A stretch of 64,000 nucleotides of DNA from Tieghemostelium lacteum (Eukaryota > Evosea > Eumycetozoa > Dictyosteliales > Raperosteliaceae). Below are positions 30,968 through 41,243 of the stretch, in pieces. The notes below the pieces were generated by a model. That model had not been told where the DNA came from, did not search any database, and saw only the letters and a program-made list of their open reading frames with translations. The translations under genes and the position numbers were made by a program. Location of the stretch: positions 333,758 through 397,757 of the forward strand of contig LODT01000042.1 of assembly GCA_001606155.1 (NCBI GenBank), in the 5' to 3' direction. Numbering within the stretch: position 1 is the stretch's first letter; every line of letters begins with the position of its first letter.

Positions 30968-33159
30968 TTAATAGTATGTGATAATTCTCATTAGAACTTC
31001 CATGTTGGGTCTACCAAGGCCAGATACTACATCAAAACCTGGAGTAGCTTCGTAACCGTGTGGACAACAAGTTGGAGATCCAGCTTGATTTACAATACCA
31101 CAACGATTGTTACCAACAGTGACATCATAGTATGCTTCTGGATAGTCAATTGCAATTTGATAGAGAAGTGGATTGATGAAACCTAATGGTGAAAGACCAG
31201 CTTTAGCTCTGACATCATTGAGGATTGTGACTAAACCTGCAAATATTGGAGCACTTGCGGAAGTACCGTCGACAGTCATCCATTGGTTAGCATTGATAAT
31301 GTAGAGGTTGTGACCAACTGTGCTTACATCTGGGTAAGCTCTTCCAGAGCTATTAAAGAGATTTGAAGGTGGTAATAAAGTTGAGTACTCAGTAAGGTAT
31401 TGTTCGACAAAGGCTGTTTGGTAGTAAGCTGTTGAGGAGGTATTGGAAAATCCACCACCACCAGTCCACATCATACCATAGTCAATTGAAACACCAACTT
31501 CACCCATTTCTTGCATGGAACAGTCAATAGCGCCTTTTCCATAGCAAATTGGTTGACTTAGTGGAGTAAAGTAAATTGAGCTTACTGAAGTTACATACTC
31601 GGATTGTGATGGCCAGTCAGCGTGTAAGGTATTACAATTGCTAGCGGACATTGGAGCTGGTCCCAAGTCACCTGATCCAGAGTCACCAGAGGCAATGATA
31701 ATAGTGACACCTAATAAAGCTAGTTTTTGGAACTCGACATCTGAACGAGCGAGGTATCCAGCACCTTGGAATTTGTCGACGTAGATCTCAGTCATACCGT
31801 AACTTAATGAATTTACAGTTGGTGGGTTACCGCTGTTGAAAGCTGCAGTAGCCCAAGCGAGAATATCATCAATCTCAACAGTGGAGTTAGCGTAGATACT
31901 CCAGAATGTAGTTGGAGCGCCTGGTGCCATACCCATAATGTATTGGATATCTAAACTTGCTTCAATACCTGGGTTGGATTGGGTATTTGGTCCGATGAAC
32001 TCCAATTGGTAGTCCCATGGAAGTCCCATTTCTTGGAAGAAAGTTTCAAGATCGTTGGAATTCATGTATTGCTGTTCAAATTCAACTACACATTGAGTAA
32101 CGTTAGTTGTGATGACGTAACCTTCTGGAACTCCGTAATAGTCTTTGATAGCTTGTGGTGTGATTACAGGAGTTGAAACAAAAGTGTATGGATAGACTGT
32201 GGTAATCTCAGCAACGGTATCAAAGAGAGTGAGGGTTGTTGGTAGATATGGAATAGATTCAACAACTACACTACATAGTGGGTATCCAGCATTTGTATTA
32301 CAAGTTGGAGTAGCAGCAGCACCGGTTAATGTGAAATTTGATGGATTGTTAATGGCGGTGAAAGTAGCTTGAACTGGGAAATACTTTCCACCACAATCAG
32401 GGTTACAAGCTGGAGTGTAAATAATAGTAGTTGTACGACCTTCACCCAAAAGTTCCATGATAAATTGACCTGTTGGTGGTGATCCAGATGAAGATGAAGA
32501 TCCAGAGGATGATGCAGCATCATCCAAAAACATTGAATTTCTAGAGAGTACTTTACTTTGTCTCTTTGATTCTACAACTGGGAAATTGGAAATTCCACTA
32601 ATCAAATCAATCAATTTAGAGTATTTATGTGGGATAACTGGATCCTCACTAGATCTGTAAACAAAGGATTGTGATGGGTGTTCATATTTCTCCATTTTTA
32701 CATTAAACATTTTCTCTACATTTTTTTTTGACATTCTAACAATTAAAGCATCTTTATAATCGACTGTATTATTATAGTTAATGTGTAATTGCAATTAGTA
32801 ATCAAATGATATGTATTAATGTTGGGTATCTAAAACATACCAATGCTAACTGGGTGATTGGATTGTACCCAATTTTTAATAGTTTCAATGGATTCAGATT
32901 CTGGTGCAATAATATCCATAACTTCATCTTTTGTTAAATATTTTGCATAGTTTGGTGACTTTGGTGAAGATACATCTCTGACTTTTTCAGAGAGTAAATC
33001 TAGATTCTGGTGTTTTAAGTAAATCTTAAATAGCAATATTTCATGATTACTAACACTCTCTTGAGTGTTTGTCCATTTTAATTCTGGATAATGTTTTGCA
33101 TGTACAAAAGATATCACCAGTAGTAATACCAATGTACTTAAACTTAACAATTTATTCAT
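30968..33159 (-). CDS. Sedolisin-family (S53) peptidase, tripeptidyl-peptidase 1-like
   Basis: Two exons, complement 32841-33159 and 30968-32763, with a 77-nt intron (ATT G|GTATGT ... ACAG|TC), give 704 residues. Signal peptide (LLSLSTLVLLLVISFVHA), then a pro-kumamolisin activation domain (about 25-165: SPKSPNYAKYLTKDEV). After a Ser-rich linker comes a segment of about 100 residues with Cys (PACNPDCGGKYF) that most S53 enzymes lack. The catalytic domain follows: Glu and Asp in GIEASLDIQYIMG, oxyanion Asp in IIASGDSGSGDLG, nucleophile Ser in DGTSASAPIFAGL, and a C-terminal calcium-site region (DVTVGNNRCG). All key residues are present. An acid lysosomal or secreted peptidase acting from the N-terminus is expected. 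Confidence 0.92.
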
Positions 33160-33410
33160 TCCTCTATTTGATATTTAAAATAAAAAAAAAAAATTTTTTG
33201 ACATTCTCCGTTCTCTGTTCATTTTAAATTTTCAAATCCAAAGTGATTCTACAGAAATTTCCAATCAATCATCGAAAAAACAGTTAAAAAATAGAAATTA
33301 ATTTTTAAATTAGAATTGTGTGTTTATTTAAGTACTTATAGAGATTCTACAGAAAAATATCAGAATGAAAGATTTCCAACAACAAATATAATATTAGTTA
33401 TTTTGATGAA

Positions 33411-34490
33411 TTAGAATCTTTTATCATAATTAAAGATTTTAGATAACAGTTTTTTAGAGAGATATTTTTTGAGGTCAGAATGATGGTTTGTGGTTGCTAG
33501 ATATTTTGATTTCTTTCTTTCGTTATCGCGAGCTTTGATTTCGGGATTCTTTTGGAAACATGGTAAATCAGATAAACGGAATCTTGCATTGGATTTAGGT
33601 TTGGTAGGTCTTTCAACAGTGGATGGACTCATTCCTTTTAGTTTAAATATTTTACATTGTTCAGTTAGATATTTTACGACTGGAAAGTGACCGAATGCCA
33701 CTGCATTATGGACACAATCGTAGGTTAGAGGGTACTGTTGTTCATAGCAATATTGTACAAGTTCTAAACAACCACCAATACATATGTTCTTGAATATCAT
33801 ACTCTTGTCCAGTTGATCAAAAAACATTGGTTGGTAGCTCTGGATCTCTAAAAACTCGGCTATGGATTTTACTTTTCTGCACCATGTTACCACAGCAGTT
33901 TTTGTGAATAAGAACAAACGATCATCTCTCATTTTCTCTTTTAGTAAATTGTATTGGCCATTCTTGACAAGGTAGTTGGATGTCAAATGACGATATCTAC
34001 GAAACTGTTTACCACTATCCGAATGAATTTTCGACATTTGATCAAATATTAATGTAAAGAGTGACTTGTTTCTAAAAACTTGAAAGAACGACTTTTCATA
34101 AGATCTCTGTTGACTTTTTGTTAGTTCTATGGATTGGCTTACTACTAACATGGTAGTATTATTGTACATTGGCTTCTTTTTCAGTTTCTTTGGAGTGGAT
34201 TTAGTTAGACATTTGATACCTAGTGGCATTTGTGAGTACATTGTCTCGTCAACAAGTTCATAGAACTTATCATAGAAACCTTGGTGATCATAACCTATAA
34301 AACAACTACTAGAGTAATATATAGGAATGACACTAAACTCTAATTTATATTGATCTTGTATGACCAAATGTGGTATATCTTGATGATAAACTATAGAAAG
34401 GTTATTTCTATATCCCATCTTTTTAATTGTATTTAAATTCCATAGAATCAAATGTTGATATGCATATCCACAAACAACAAATATTCTCAT
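33411..34490 (-). CDS. Dictyostelid ankyrin-like family protein (FRNK type)
   Basis: A single exon of 359 residues. From about residue 135 it shares a recognisable layout with the gene at 61117-63543: SFFQVFRNKSLFTLIFDQMS, a SNYLVKNGQYNLLKEKM helix pair, then CIGGCLELVQYCYEQ, AVAFGHFPVVKYLTEQC, which are degenerate ankyrin-like repeats. The first 130 residues differ from that relative and carry a basic patch (TPKKLKKKPMYNN). The C-terminus is basic (RKKSKYL, DLKKYLSKKLLSK). No signal or membrane segment. The family is strongly amplified in some dictyostelids and its function is unknown to me. Confidence 0.7.
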   Translation of the reverse strand: MRIFVVCGYAYQHLILWNLNTIKKMGYRNNLSIVYHQDIPHLVIQDQYKLEFSVIPIYYSSSCFIGYDHQGFYDKFYELVDETMYSQMPLGIKCLTKSTPKKLKKKPMYNNTTMLVVSQSIELTKSQQRSYEKSFFQVFRNKSLFTLIFDQMSKIHSDSGKQFRRYRHLTSNYLVKNGQYNLLKEKMRDDRLFLFTKTAVVTWCRKVKSIAEFLEIQSYQPMFFDQLDKSMIFKNICIGGCLELVQYCYEQQYPLTYDCVHNAVAFGHFPVVKYLTEQCKIFKLKGMSPSTVERPTKPKSNARFRLSDLPCFQKNPEIKARDNERKKSKYLATTNHHSDLKKYLSKKLLSKIFNYDKRF

Positions 34491-34728
34491 ATTACTTTCA
34501 AATTTATTAAATATTGACTTGTTACATTCAATACCATTATTAACCCACTTTATAAATATTTAATTAATATTCATTTTAATCACATAAATTTTTAGGCATT
34601 TAATACATACAATTTTTAAGGAATAATATTGACCATTCCAAACTGGGTATTTTACTATATATAATAATGACCCATCATGATTCTGGTGTACTTCATATTG
34701 ATGATATTTCTATTAATTTAATGAAAAA

Positions 34729-34992
34729 TTAAAATGATTTAATATTAATATCAACTTCTATAAAACACGCGAAATTTCTATTAAAATTACCTACAAGTAA
34801 ATCTTTTGCTAATAATAACTTTGCATCGTCGTTTGGATCAAATGAATGAATATATATGATAAATTCCGAATCCATTACCATCGGTAAACAATTTTTTAAA
34901 TCATTGGTATACATTTTAATTTGTTTAGATGACGAATACGATGAACAATTACTACTTGATCTTGATCTTGATTTAACATTTTCTAAACCCAT
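34729..34992 (-). CDS. Small hypothetical protein
   Basis: A single exon of 87 residues starting at an ATG after an AAAT-rich leader. A Ser/Arg-rich start (VKSRSRSSSNCSSYSSSKQ) is followed by a compact hydrophobic part (EFIIYIHSFDPNDDAKLLLA, NFACFIEVDINI). No family is recognised and no signal peptide is present. The frame is short enough that it could be chance, although the ATG context and mixed composition favour a real gene. Confidence 0.45.
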   Translation of the reverse strand: MGLENVKSRSRSSSNCSSYSSSKQIKMYTNDLKNCLPMVMDSEFIIYIHSFDPNDDAKLLLAKDLLVGNFNRNFACFIEVDINIKSF

Positions 34993-35647
34993 TTTAAAAA
35001 TAAATAAATAAATAATTAAATAAATAAAGAATTGTAAATTTGAATTCTTTCTTATTTAAAATAAAAAAAAAAAACTTATATATAAGAAAAAATACTGTAA
35101 ATAAAGAAATAGGCCATTCAATTATAATTCATATGTGTGGACTTTGGGGACATTAATTTTAGAATAGGTTGATAAGAATGTATCGATGGTCTTTTGGAAT
35201 TTTTTTTTGAATTTTGTTGTTTGAAAATTTGGTGAATTTATAAAAAATATGGCCTTGATCAGTTTTCACTATCAATTCTCAATGTTAATCTAGATATTTT
35301 GTTCACTAACTTACACTAGGACCAATTCATAAAGAATAATGGTATCATGAGTTTTTCTATAAATGAATATTTCATTTCTTCTTTTTTCTATTTTTTAAAG
35401 TAGAATTGGAGTTTGAGTTTAACTAACATATCTAAAGAATCTCAAATAGATTAGATTATGATGATTGGTTAAAAGTGAAAGAAAGAACCTAAATTATAAA
35501 ATTATAGTTGTATACTAGTATAGAATCCAGAATGTAATTTAAAAAATATCATAACAATATATTTTTTTTTATTTTTCTGGGTGGTTAGGTGCTCTCGTTG
35601 TAGATTTGACCTTTTTGTAAAATATGCATTATTTCTCTTTTGTCGCT
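34993..35647. other. Gene-free spacer
   Basis: About 650 AT-rich bases between the small hypothetical gene and the 3' end of PNO1. I see no open frame, RNA gene or repeat of note. Confidence 0.5.
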
Positions 35648-36472
35648 TTAGAATCTTTCTTGAATTCTTGAAGCTATAGTTTTTAATTTTGCATAAACTT
35701 TACCAGGTGGAGAACCAATAACCAAATCACAGATGGCATCTTTAGCCACACGTATATTTGAATAACTACCTAAAATATGAACACGTTTATCTGCCAAAAC
35801 AATACGAGTTTTGGTTACATTTTCAATGGTGAATTTAGTTTTTCCGTCTTTACCAGCCACACGACCAATGGCACGACTGAGGTTGTCACCCTTAAGAATC
35901 TTTACATCTTCGACATCAAATGAATCAATAAACAAATCGTCAAGACGCAACAGTGCCACTGCATCATTAACTTCGAATCCCAGTGAAAATGCATGTACAA
36001 AATCCGATGCTTTTTGAATAGCATTGGGGTCTTTGGTTTGATCTGATGTTTTTATCTCTACTTTTCTAGTTTTTAAATTCATTCTAATCTGTAATTTAAG
36101 ATGATTTACAATAGGTTCATAAATTTGCTGCCAACATGACTTCAATGGTGCTAATCTATTATAAGGTATTGATATTTTTCTAATTTGTGATTCTCCCTAC
36201 ATTGAAATTATCCTCCTGTATTAGAAATCTAAAAATTTCCAATTTTTACTCCTAAAGCTCTTTATTGGTGTGTATAGATAACATACTGAATCTTCTATAG
36301 TTATTTGTGGGAAACTTGGTTTCTTATTTGGTTCATTTAAATTATCGTCTAAATCTTCCATATCCTCATCTTCTCTTCCTCTCTTTTGTGCTTTTTTCTT
36401 TTGATTTTCTTTATTTATAGAGTCTTCTGTGATAACATTTACAATGGTTGATGGTTTTACTTCAGTTGCCAT
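35648..36472 (-). CDS. pno1: RNA-binding ribosome-assembly protein PNO1 (Dim2)
   Basis: Two exons, complement 36287-36472 and 35648-36196, with a 90-nt intron (TCA|GTATGT ... GTAG|GGA), give 244 residues. After an acidic/basic N-terminal tail with a likely nuclear signal (KKKAQKRGRED) comes the highly conserved body: NLKTRKVEIKTSDQTKD, DFVHAFSLGFEV, LRLDDLFIDSFDVEDVK, LKGDNLSRAIGRVAGKDGK, TKFTIENVTKTRIVLAD, IHILGS-like HILGSYSNIRVAK and the C-terminal basic end. These are the two KH domains of PNO1, which acts in 18S rRNA maturation (with Nob1) in late pre-40S particles. Length and motifs match the family throughout. Confidence 0.97.
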
Positions 36473-36673
36473 CTTTTATTTTATATAAATAAGGGGGGTG
36501 TAGAAAGGGTTTTTTTAAAAGTTGATATCAAAAAAAAAAAAAAAAAAAAAAAGATTCGGTCGTTTTTTTTAATAAATATTGAGAAAAGATATAAATTTTA
36601 ACATAATGATAGTCATTATAAATTAATATATAAAATAACAAATTTATAAAAATGTTATTTTAAATTAATTATA

Positions 36674-37492
36674 ATGAATCATAGTAATAGAATATTATTA
36701 TTAGTTGTTACCTTACTTTATGTATATTATGTGGCAGTTGGTGTGGTAAAGGCTACTTATAATCCAGACTGTAAAGATTATTTTAGACCTTATTTAGAAA
36801 TTGGATCAGATCAGTGTATTTTAGGTATTATATCTGGACTTGAAAAGGGATCTGTAAAAGTTAGAGTTGCTAAAGGTAGTTTTAGAGTTGCATCTTCTAA
36901 ATTTGCATTACATGGTAGACTTAATCAACTAAAATCACATAAAAATCAATGTAATTCCAATTATATTGAACAACCATTTTCAACTACTGATATCAGTAAA
37001 ATAAACATTTCAATGAGTTCCAGTGGAATTATCAGATTTGAAGGAACTCAATATCAACTAAATTGTAAAGACTCCACAGATTGGATATCATTTCAAACTA
37101 AAAAACTCTACTATATTATTTCTTTGAAAATATTTAATGGTTCATGTCCAGATTTAAATTTTGGTGATGATTGTGGAAAAGGTGGTGATAATGAAGGTAA
37201 TGGTAGATCTGATATATCAGTATCAATGGTACTTGAACATCATTGGGTGTCAGTAGGGGAGGATTATTATTTATATAGAGTGGTATTGATGAATAATGGA
37301 CCTTATGATATTACAAGGATAAGAATATTCTCTAGTAATTGGAGTCCATTGGAGAAATGGAATATAGTTGAAACTGGTTATAGGGAATATGGTCTACCAA
37401 ATTGGATTAAGGGATTAAATGTCTCTCAAAAATGGACATTTAATTTTATTACCAAAACTGTAGATCCTAAATTTACTATAGATTCCTATTGA
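36674..37492 (+). CDS. Secreted protein with CBM49-type carbohydrate-binding domain
   Basis: A single exon of 272 residues. Signal peptide (ILLLVVTLLYVYYVAVGVVKA). Residues 28-165 are a Cys-containing domain I cannot name (DCKDYFRPYLEIGSDQCILG). After a Gly/Asn linker, residues about 184-272 (VSMVLEHHWVSVGEDYYLYR, VVLMNNGPYDITRIRI, then a Trp-rich stretch and LPNWIKGLNVSQKWTFNFI) fit the CBM49 fold common in dictyostelid cellulose-binding and spore-coat or stalk proteins. An extracellular matrix or cellulose-sheath role is likely by analogy. Divergent from PNO1 with 201 bases between the starts, including an A-run at about 36530-36553. Confidence 0.78.
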   Translation: MNHSNRILLLVVTLLYVYYVAVGVVKATYNPDCKDYFRPYLEIGSDQCILGIISGLEKGSVKVRVAKGSFRVASSKFALHGRLNQLKSHKNQCNSNYIEQPFSTTDISKINISMSSSGIIRFEGTQYQLNCKDSTDWISFQTKKLYYIISLKIFNGSCPDLNFGDDCGKGGDNEGNGRSDISVSMVLEHHWVSVGEDYYLYRVVLMNNGPYDITRIRIFSSNWSPLEKWNIVETGYREYGLPNWIKGLNVSQKWTFNFITKTVDPKFTIDSY

Positions 37493-37580
37493 TTTAATCT
37501 ATTTCAATTTTACATGTATTTATTATTTTGGATTTTTGAATAAACTTGTTTGACAATTACATTGTGGTGTTTGTATATTT

Positions 37581-38514
37581 TTAAATGTTTAGATTGATAC
37601 CGTAATTGTTGAGTTTTGTACCTGTTCCAAAGAGGCCTAGGGTGATGCCACCAATTGGAGTTGCAACATCAAATGAGATACCATTTTGTTTTTTGGAATC
37701 TGTTCTGAGTTTGAGGCAGAGTGGTATTTCGTGGTTGTGGATATTGAGAGAATGAAGGATTTGTGTACCTAGCTCAAAGGAGCTTTCCATTGAACTAGTG
37801 TTGATATTGAAACGTGTGGCTAAGGAGAGGAATTTAGGAACAATAGAGAAACAATTACTTAGTGAGAGGTCACCCATGACATTGTAAGTCGAACATATCT
37901 CATAGGTATGGTTTCCAAATATAAAGTTTCTGTAACGACCTCCGATAGATCCACCGCCAGATTTCTGTGCGACTTTAAAGAATCCTTCAAATCCTGCACT
38001 TAGTTGTTGTGTAAGTGCATGGTGTACACTCAACCCAAACATTCCACCATCTTGTGAAATGGCTTTAACTTCCATATGTGTCTTGTTATTGTCCCATTGT
38101 ACAGTTGACATTCCGGATATACTCTTATTATAAGACTCCAAAAACAAGTTTAAAGTAGTCTCTTTGATACGGTGTTGTATAGAGAGGTCTACCATCTTTT
38201 CATTGTTTATAGATGTCTCTACTACTAAGTCATCTCTAGGTGTAAATGTTATATTACCTTTATAATAAAGTGCTGGTTCTTTTGCAATGTTCACAGTGAA
38301 CATTAAATTCTTTAGTTCTCTACTAGCCTTTAGATTTAGTCCTGAATCTATATCATCTTTAAAATCTATTCTACCTTAATATATTGTCAAATATCAGTTA
38401 GAATCTAAAATAATTTAATACAATTTTATGTGGTAGGTATGTACTTGAGACTTCTTGATCTAAAACATGGAAAGGTCCTGGAGATGGAAATACTAATTTT
38501 ATCTTTTCTGACAT
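37581..38514 (-). CDS. Tom40-like mitochondrial outer-membrane beta-barrel protein
   Basis: Two exons, complement 38445-38514 and 37581-38374, with a 70-nt intron (TCA A|GTACAT ... AAG|GT), give 287 residues. The N-terminus FPSPGPFHVLDQEVSSRIDF precedes a series of alternating beta strands (GNITFTPRDDLVVETSIN, MVDLSIQHRI, GMFGLSVHHALTQQLSAGFE, SIGGRYRNFIFGNHTYEICS) that ends with a conserved-looking last strand, GITLGLFGTGTKLNNYGINLNI. No signal peptide and no hydrophobic helices, as expected for a mitochondrial porin. NPG-x-F-like starts and the ~290 length fit Tom40. VDAC is the alternative, but the sequence does not look like a VDAC. Confidence 0.65.
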
Positions 38515-38905
38515 TTTCTTCTTCTATTCAAATGGGTTGATAAAAATTAAAAAATTAAAAAAAATTGAAGTTGCTCTAAATGGAAGATGTATTTTTTGAA
38601 AATTTAATAATTAATTCTCTCTTTATCGTTCTCAGAGTTTAATATTTCATAGATTCAAATAATTTAAAAAATTTACTTTAATTACATTTATTCTAAAAAC
38701 TATAGTTTTTCCTATTTATAGAGATAATAAGTTAATTAATTTCGAAATATTTTCCTATTTAATGTAATAGGAATTCTAAAGTCAATTCTAGTTTTACCCA
38801 CCTTTCAGATTGGGTCTCTCGTAGATCATAACTAAATATTTAATCTGTTCAGTTATCTCTTGAGTTCATAGAAAATAAGGTGTTTGATAAATTTCTGGTA
38901 ATGAC
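38515..38905. other. Spacer
   Basis: AT-rich, between the Tom40-like start and the short frame at 38906. One piece on the minus strand (MSYDLRETQSER, near 38810-38860) could be spliced onto that short frame but leads nowhere convincing. Confidence 0.35.
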
Positions 38906-39058
38906 CTATGCTCTACTCTCTAACCTCATTTTAACTTCAATAAAATTTAATTTATTTCCATCATTTCTATTTTCAAGATTATTGATACACTCTTTTATTT
39001 CAATTGATAAATTATTGAATTCTTCTTCAAATTCCTCGATAGTTTCTAAAATATCCAT
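38906..39058 (-). CDS. Possible small coiled-coil protein or 5' remnant of a SNARE-like gene
   Basis: A 50-codon frame from an ATG at 39058 reads as two acidic amphipathic helices (MDILETIEEFEEEFNNLSIE, IKECINNLENRNDGNKLNFI, ending MRLESRA). This resembles the N-terminal helices of Vti1/Golgi Qb-SNAREs, but no SNARE motif or membrane anchor follows in any frame before 38515. It may be a truncated gene, a small protein, or chance. It is divergent from phosphoglucomutase with about 240 bases between the starts. Confidence 0.3.
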   Translation of the reverse strand: MDILETIEEFEEEFNNLSIEIKECINNLENRNDGNKLNFIEVKMRLESRA

Positions 39059-39299
39059 TATTCTTTATTATAATATTTACTTCTTTTGAACACATTATCA
39101 AAACTAATTTCAAAAACTTGAAATAAAAAAAATATATATTAACTGAAAATTCATATTAGAAATATATAGACTTAGACTAAAGCTGACAATTTTCGCAAAA
39201 ATAAATTGATTCTATGAACATCCAATCTACAAAATTGATTTTTTTATATTAAAAAATTTTTTTTAATTTAATTTTTTTCCACACTAATTGATATTTAAA

Positions 39300-40997
39300 A
39301 TGACAGGAGGTAAATTGATTATAAAGGAAATTGAAACTAAAGTATATCAAGGTCAAAAACCAGGTACATCAGGTTTAAGAAAGAGAGTTGTTGAATTCCA
39401 ACAAGAGAACTATTTAGATAACTTTGTACAGAGTATATTCAATGCACTTCCTAGTGAACAAGTTAAGGGATCACTGTTTGTTGTAGGTGGTGATGGAAGA
39501 TACTTTAATAAGGATGCTATTCAGGTGATTTTTAAGATTGCCGCTGCAAATGGTGTTAGAAAGATACTGGTAGGGCAAAATGGGTTATTGTCAACTCCAG
39601 CTATATCTTCATTGGTTAGATCCAAGCAGGCTTTAGGTGCTATATTGTTGACTGCTTCACATAATCCTGGTGGTCCTAAAGGTGATTTTGGTATAAAATA
39701 TAATATATCCAATGGAGGACCTGCACCAGAATCCATAACCAATGCAATCTATCAACAGACTTTGAGTATCAAGACTATTGTAAAGGCTGAGAATGTAGAG
39801 GTTAGAGATCTTTCTAAAATTGGGGTTTATGAATGGGATGGGTTCTCTATAGAGATTGTAGACTCTATTGACTGTTACCTTACTCTGATGAAAGATATAT
39901 TCAATTTCAGTCAACTCCGACAGTTGATATCCGATAAGAGATTTACTCTGAAATTTGATGCCATGTCTGGTGTAACTGGTGTCTATGCAAAGAGAATACT
40001 CTCACAAGAACTAGGATTGTCTATTGACAATCTTATAAATTGTGAGCCTTCGGAGGACTTTAATAACGGTCATCCCGATCCTAATCTAACCTATGCACCA
40101 TTGTTAGTAGACATGATGAACAAGGGTCTATTTGATATGGGTTGTGCATCTGATGGTGATGGTGACAGAAACATGATCCTGGGTAACAAATTCTTCTTAA
40201 ATCCTTCAGATTCAGTTGCAGTCATTGCAGCAAATTACAAATCCATACCCTATTTCCAAAAAACTGGGTTAAAAGGTCTAGCAAGAAGCATGCCAACTTC
40301 AGCTGCTCTAGAACATGTTGCTAAATCCCTGCAAGTTCCTTTCTTTGAGGTTCCAACAGGTTGGAAATTCTTTGGAAATCTGATGGATGCAGGTCAACTC
40401 TCCATCTGTGGAGAAGAGTCTTTTGGAACTGGCTCAGATCACATTAGAGAGAAAGACGGTCTATGGGCCGTACTCTGCTGGCTACAGATTCTAGCTGACC
40501 GTAACCAAACTCAACTCTCCAACCCCAATGACAAACTAGTCTCTCTCCAAGACATTGTTCGTGAACATTGGGAGAAGTTCGGTAGAAACTATTACTCTCG
40601 ATACGATTACGAGGAAGTTGATGCCAAAGGCGCTGATGAAATGATGAAATCCCTACTACAACAAATTCAATCCAAATCCTTAATTGGTCGTAAATTCCAT
40701 CAAGATGTCTATGAAATTGTGGAATGTGATGATTTTGAGTATTTTGATCCTATTGATAAATCAGTTAGTTCTCATCAGGGTTTACGTATAAAGTTTTCTG
40801 ATGGTTCTAGAATCATTTATCGTCTCTCTGGTACAGGATCCTCTGGTGCCACCATTAGAATCTATTTTGATAAATATGATAAGGTTTCATTATTAAATGA
40901 TCCTCAACAACATCTAAAAGATCTCATTCATATTGCACTTGATCTCTCTAAATTACAACAATACACTGGTAGAAATGAACCAAATGTTATCACATAA
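39300..40997 (+). CDS. pgmA: Phosphoglucomutase
   Basis: A single exon of 565 residues. The ATG at 39300 (TTTAAAATGACAGG) fits the family start; an upstream in-frame stretch has no ATG. The four family loops are present in order: phosphoserine loop TASHNPGG (Ser120), metal loop ASDGDGDRNM, sugar-specificity loop GEESFGTGSDH, and phosphate-binding RLSGTGSSGATIR. The N-terminal TKVYQGQKPGTSGLRKRV is also typical. It interconverts glucose 1-phosphate and glucose 6-phosphate in the cytosol, linking glycolysis with glycogen, UDP-glucose and cellulose synthesis, which dictyostelids need in development. The symbol follows Dictyostelium usage and assumes orthology. Confidence 0.96.
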   Translation: MTGGKLIIKEIETKVYQGQKPGTSGLRKRVVEFQQENYLDNFVQSIFNALPSEQVKGSLFVVGGDGRYFNKDAIQVIFKIAAANGVRKILVGQNGLLSTPAISSLVRSKQALGAILLTASHNPGGPKGDFGIKYNISNGGPAPESITNAIYQQTLSIKTIVKAENVEVRDLSKIGVYEWDGFSIEIVDSIDCYLTLMKDIFNFSQLRQLISDKRFTLKFDAMSGVTGVYAKRILSQELGLSIDNLINCEPSEDFNNGHPDPNLTYAPLLVDMMNKGLFDMGCASDGDGDRNMILGNKFFLNPSDSVAVIAANYKSIPYFQKTGLKGLARSMPTSAALEHVAKSLQVPFFEVPTGWKFFGNLMDAGQLSICGEESFGTGSDHIREKDGLWAVLCWLQILADRNQTQLSNPNDKLVSLQDIVREHWEKFGRNYYSRYDYEEVDAKGADEMMKSLLQQIQSKSLIGRKFHQDVYEIVECDDFEYFDPIDKSVSSHQGLRIKFSDGSRIIYRLSGTGSSGATIRIYFDKYDKVSLLNDPQQHLKDLIHIALDLSKLQQYTGRNEPNVIT

Positions 40998-41243
40998 ATT
41001 TACCTGAGATATCTCCCCTATTCACAATTATCAAATTTCAAAAAATAAACACAAGTTGTTAACATGAATAATATATTTATTAAAAAAAATCATAAAACGA
41101 CAAATTTGTATGAAATTTCTTGAGCAAAAAGAAAAATCTAGATATTAGCTGGGGGTGGATATATGAAAAGTTTTTAATTTTTTTTTTATTTTTGTTTTAT
41201 TTATTGGTTGTTTACACAATTAGTACTTCAATATTTTTGGAAA

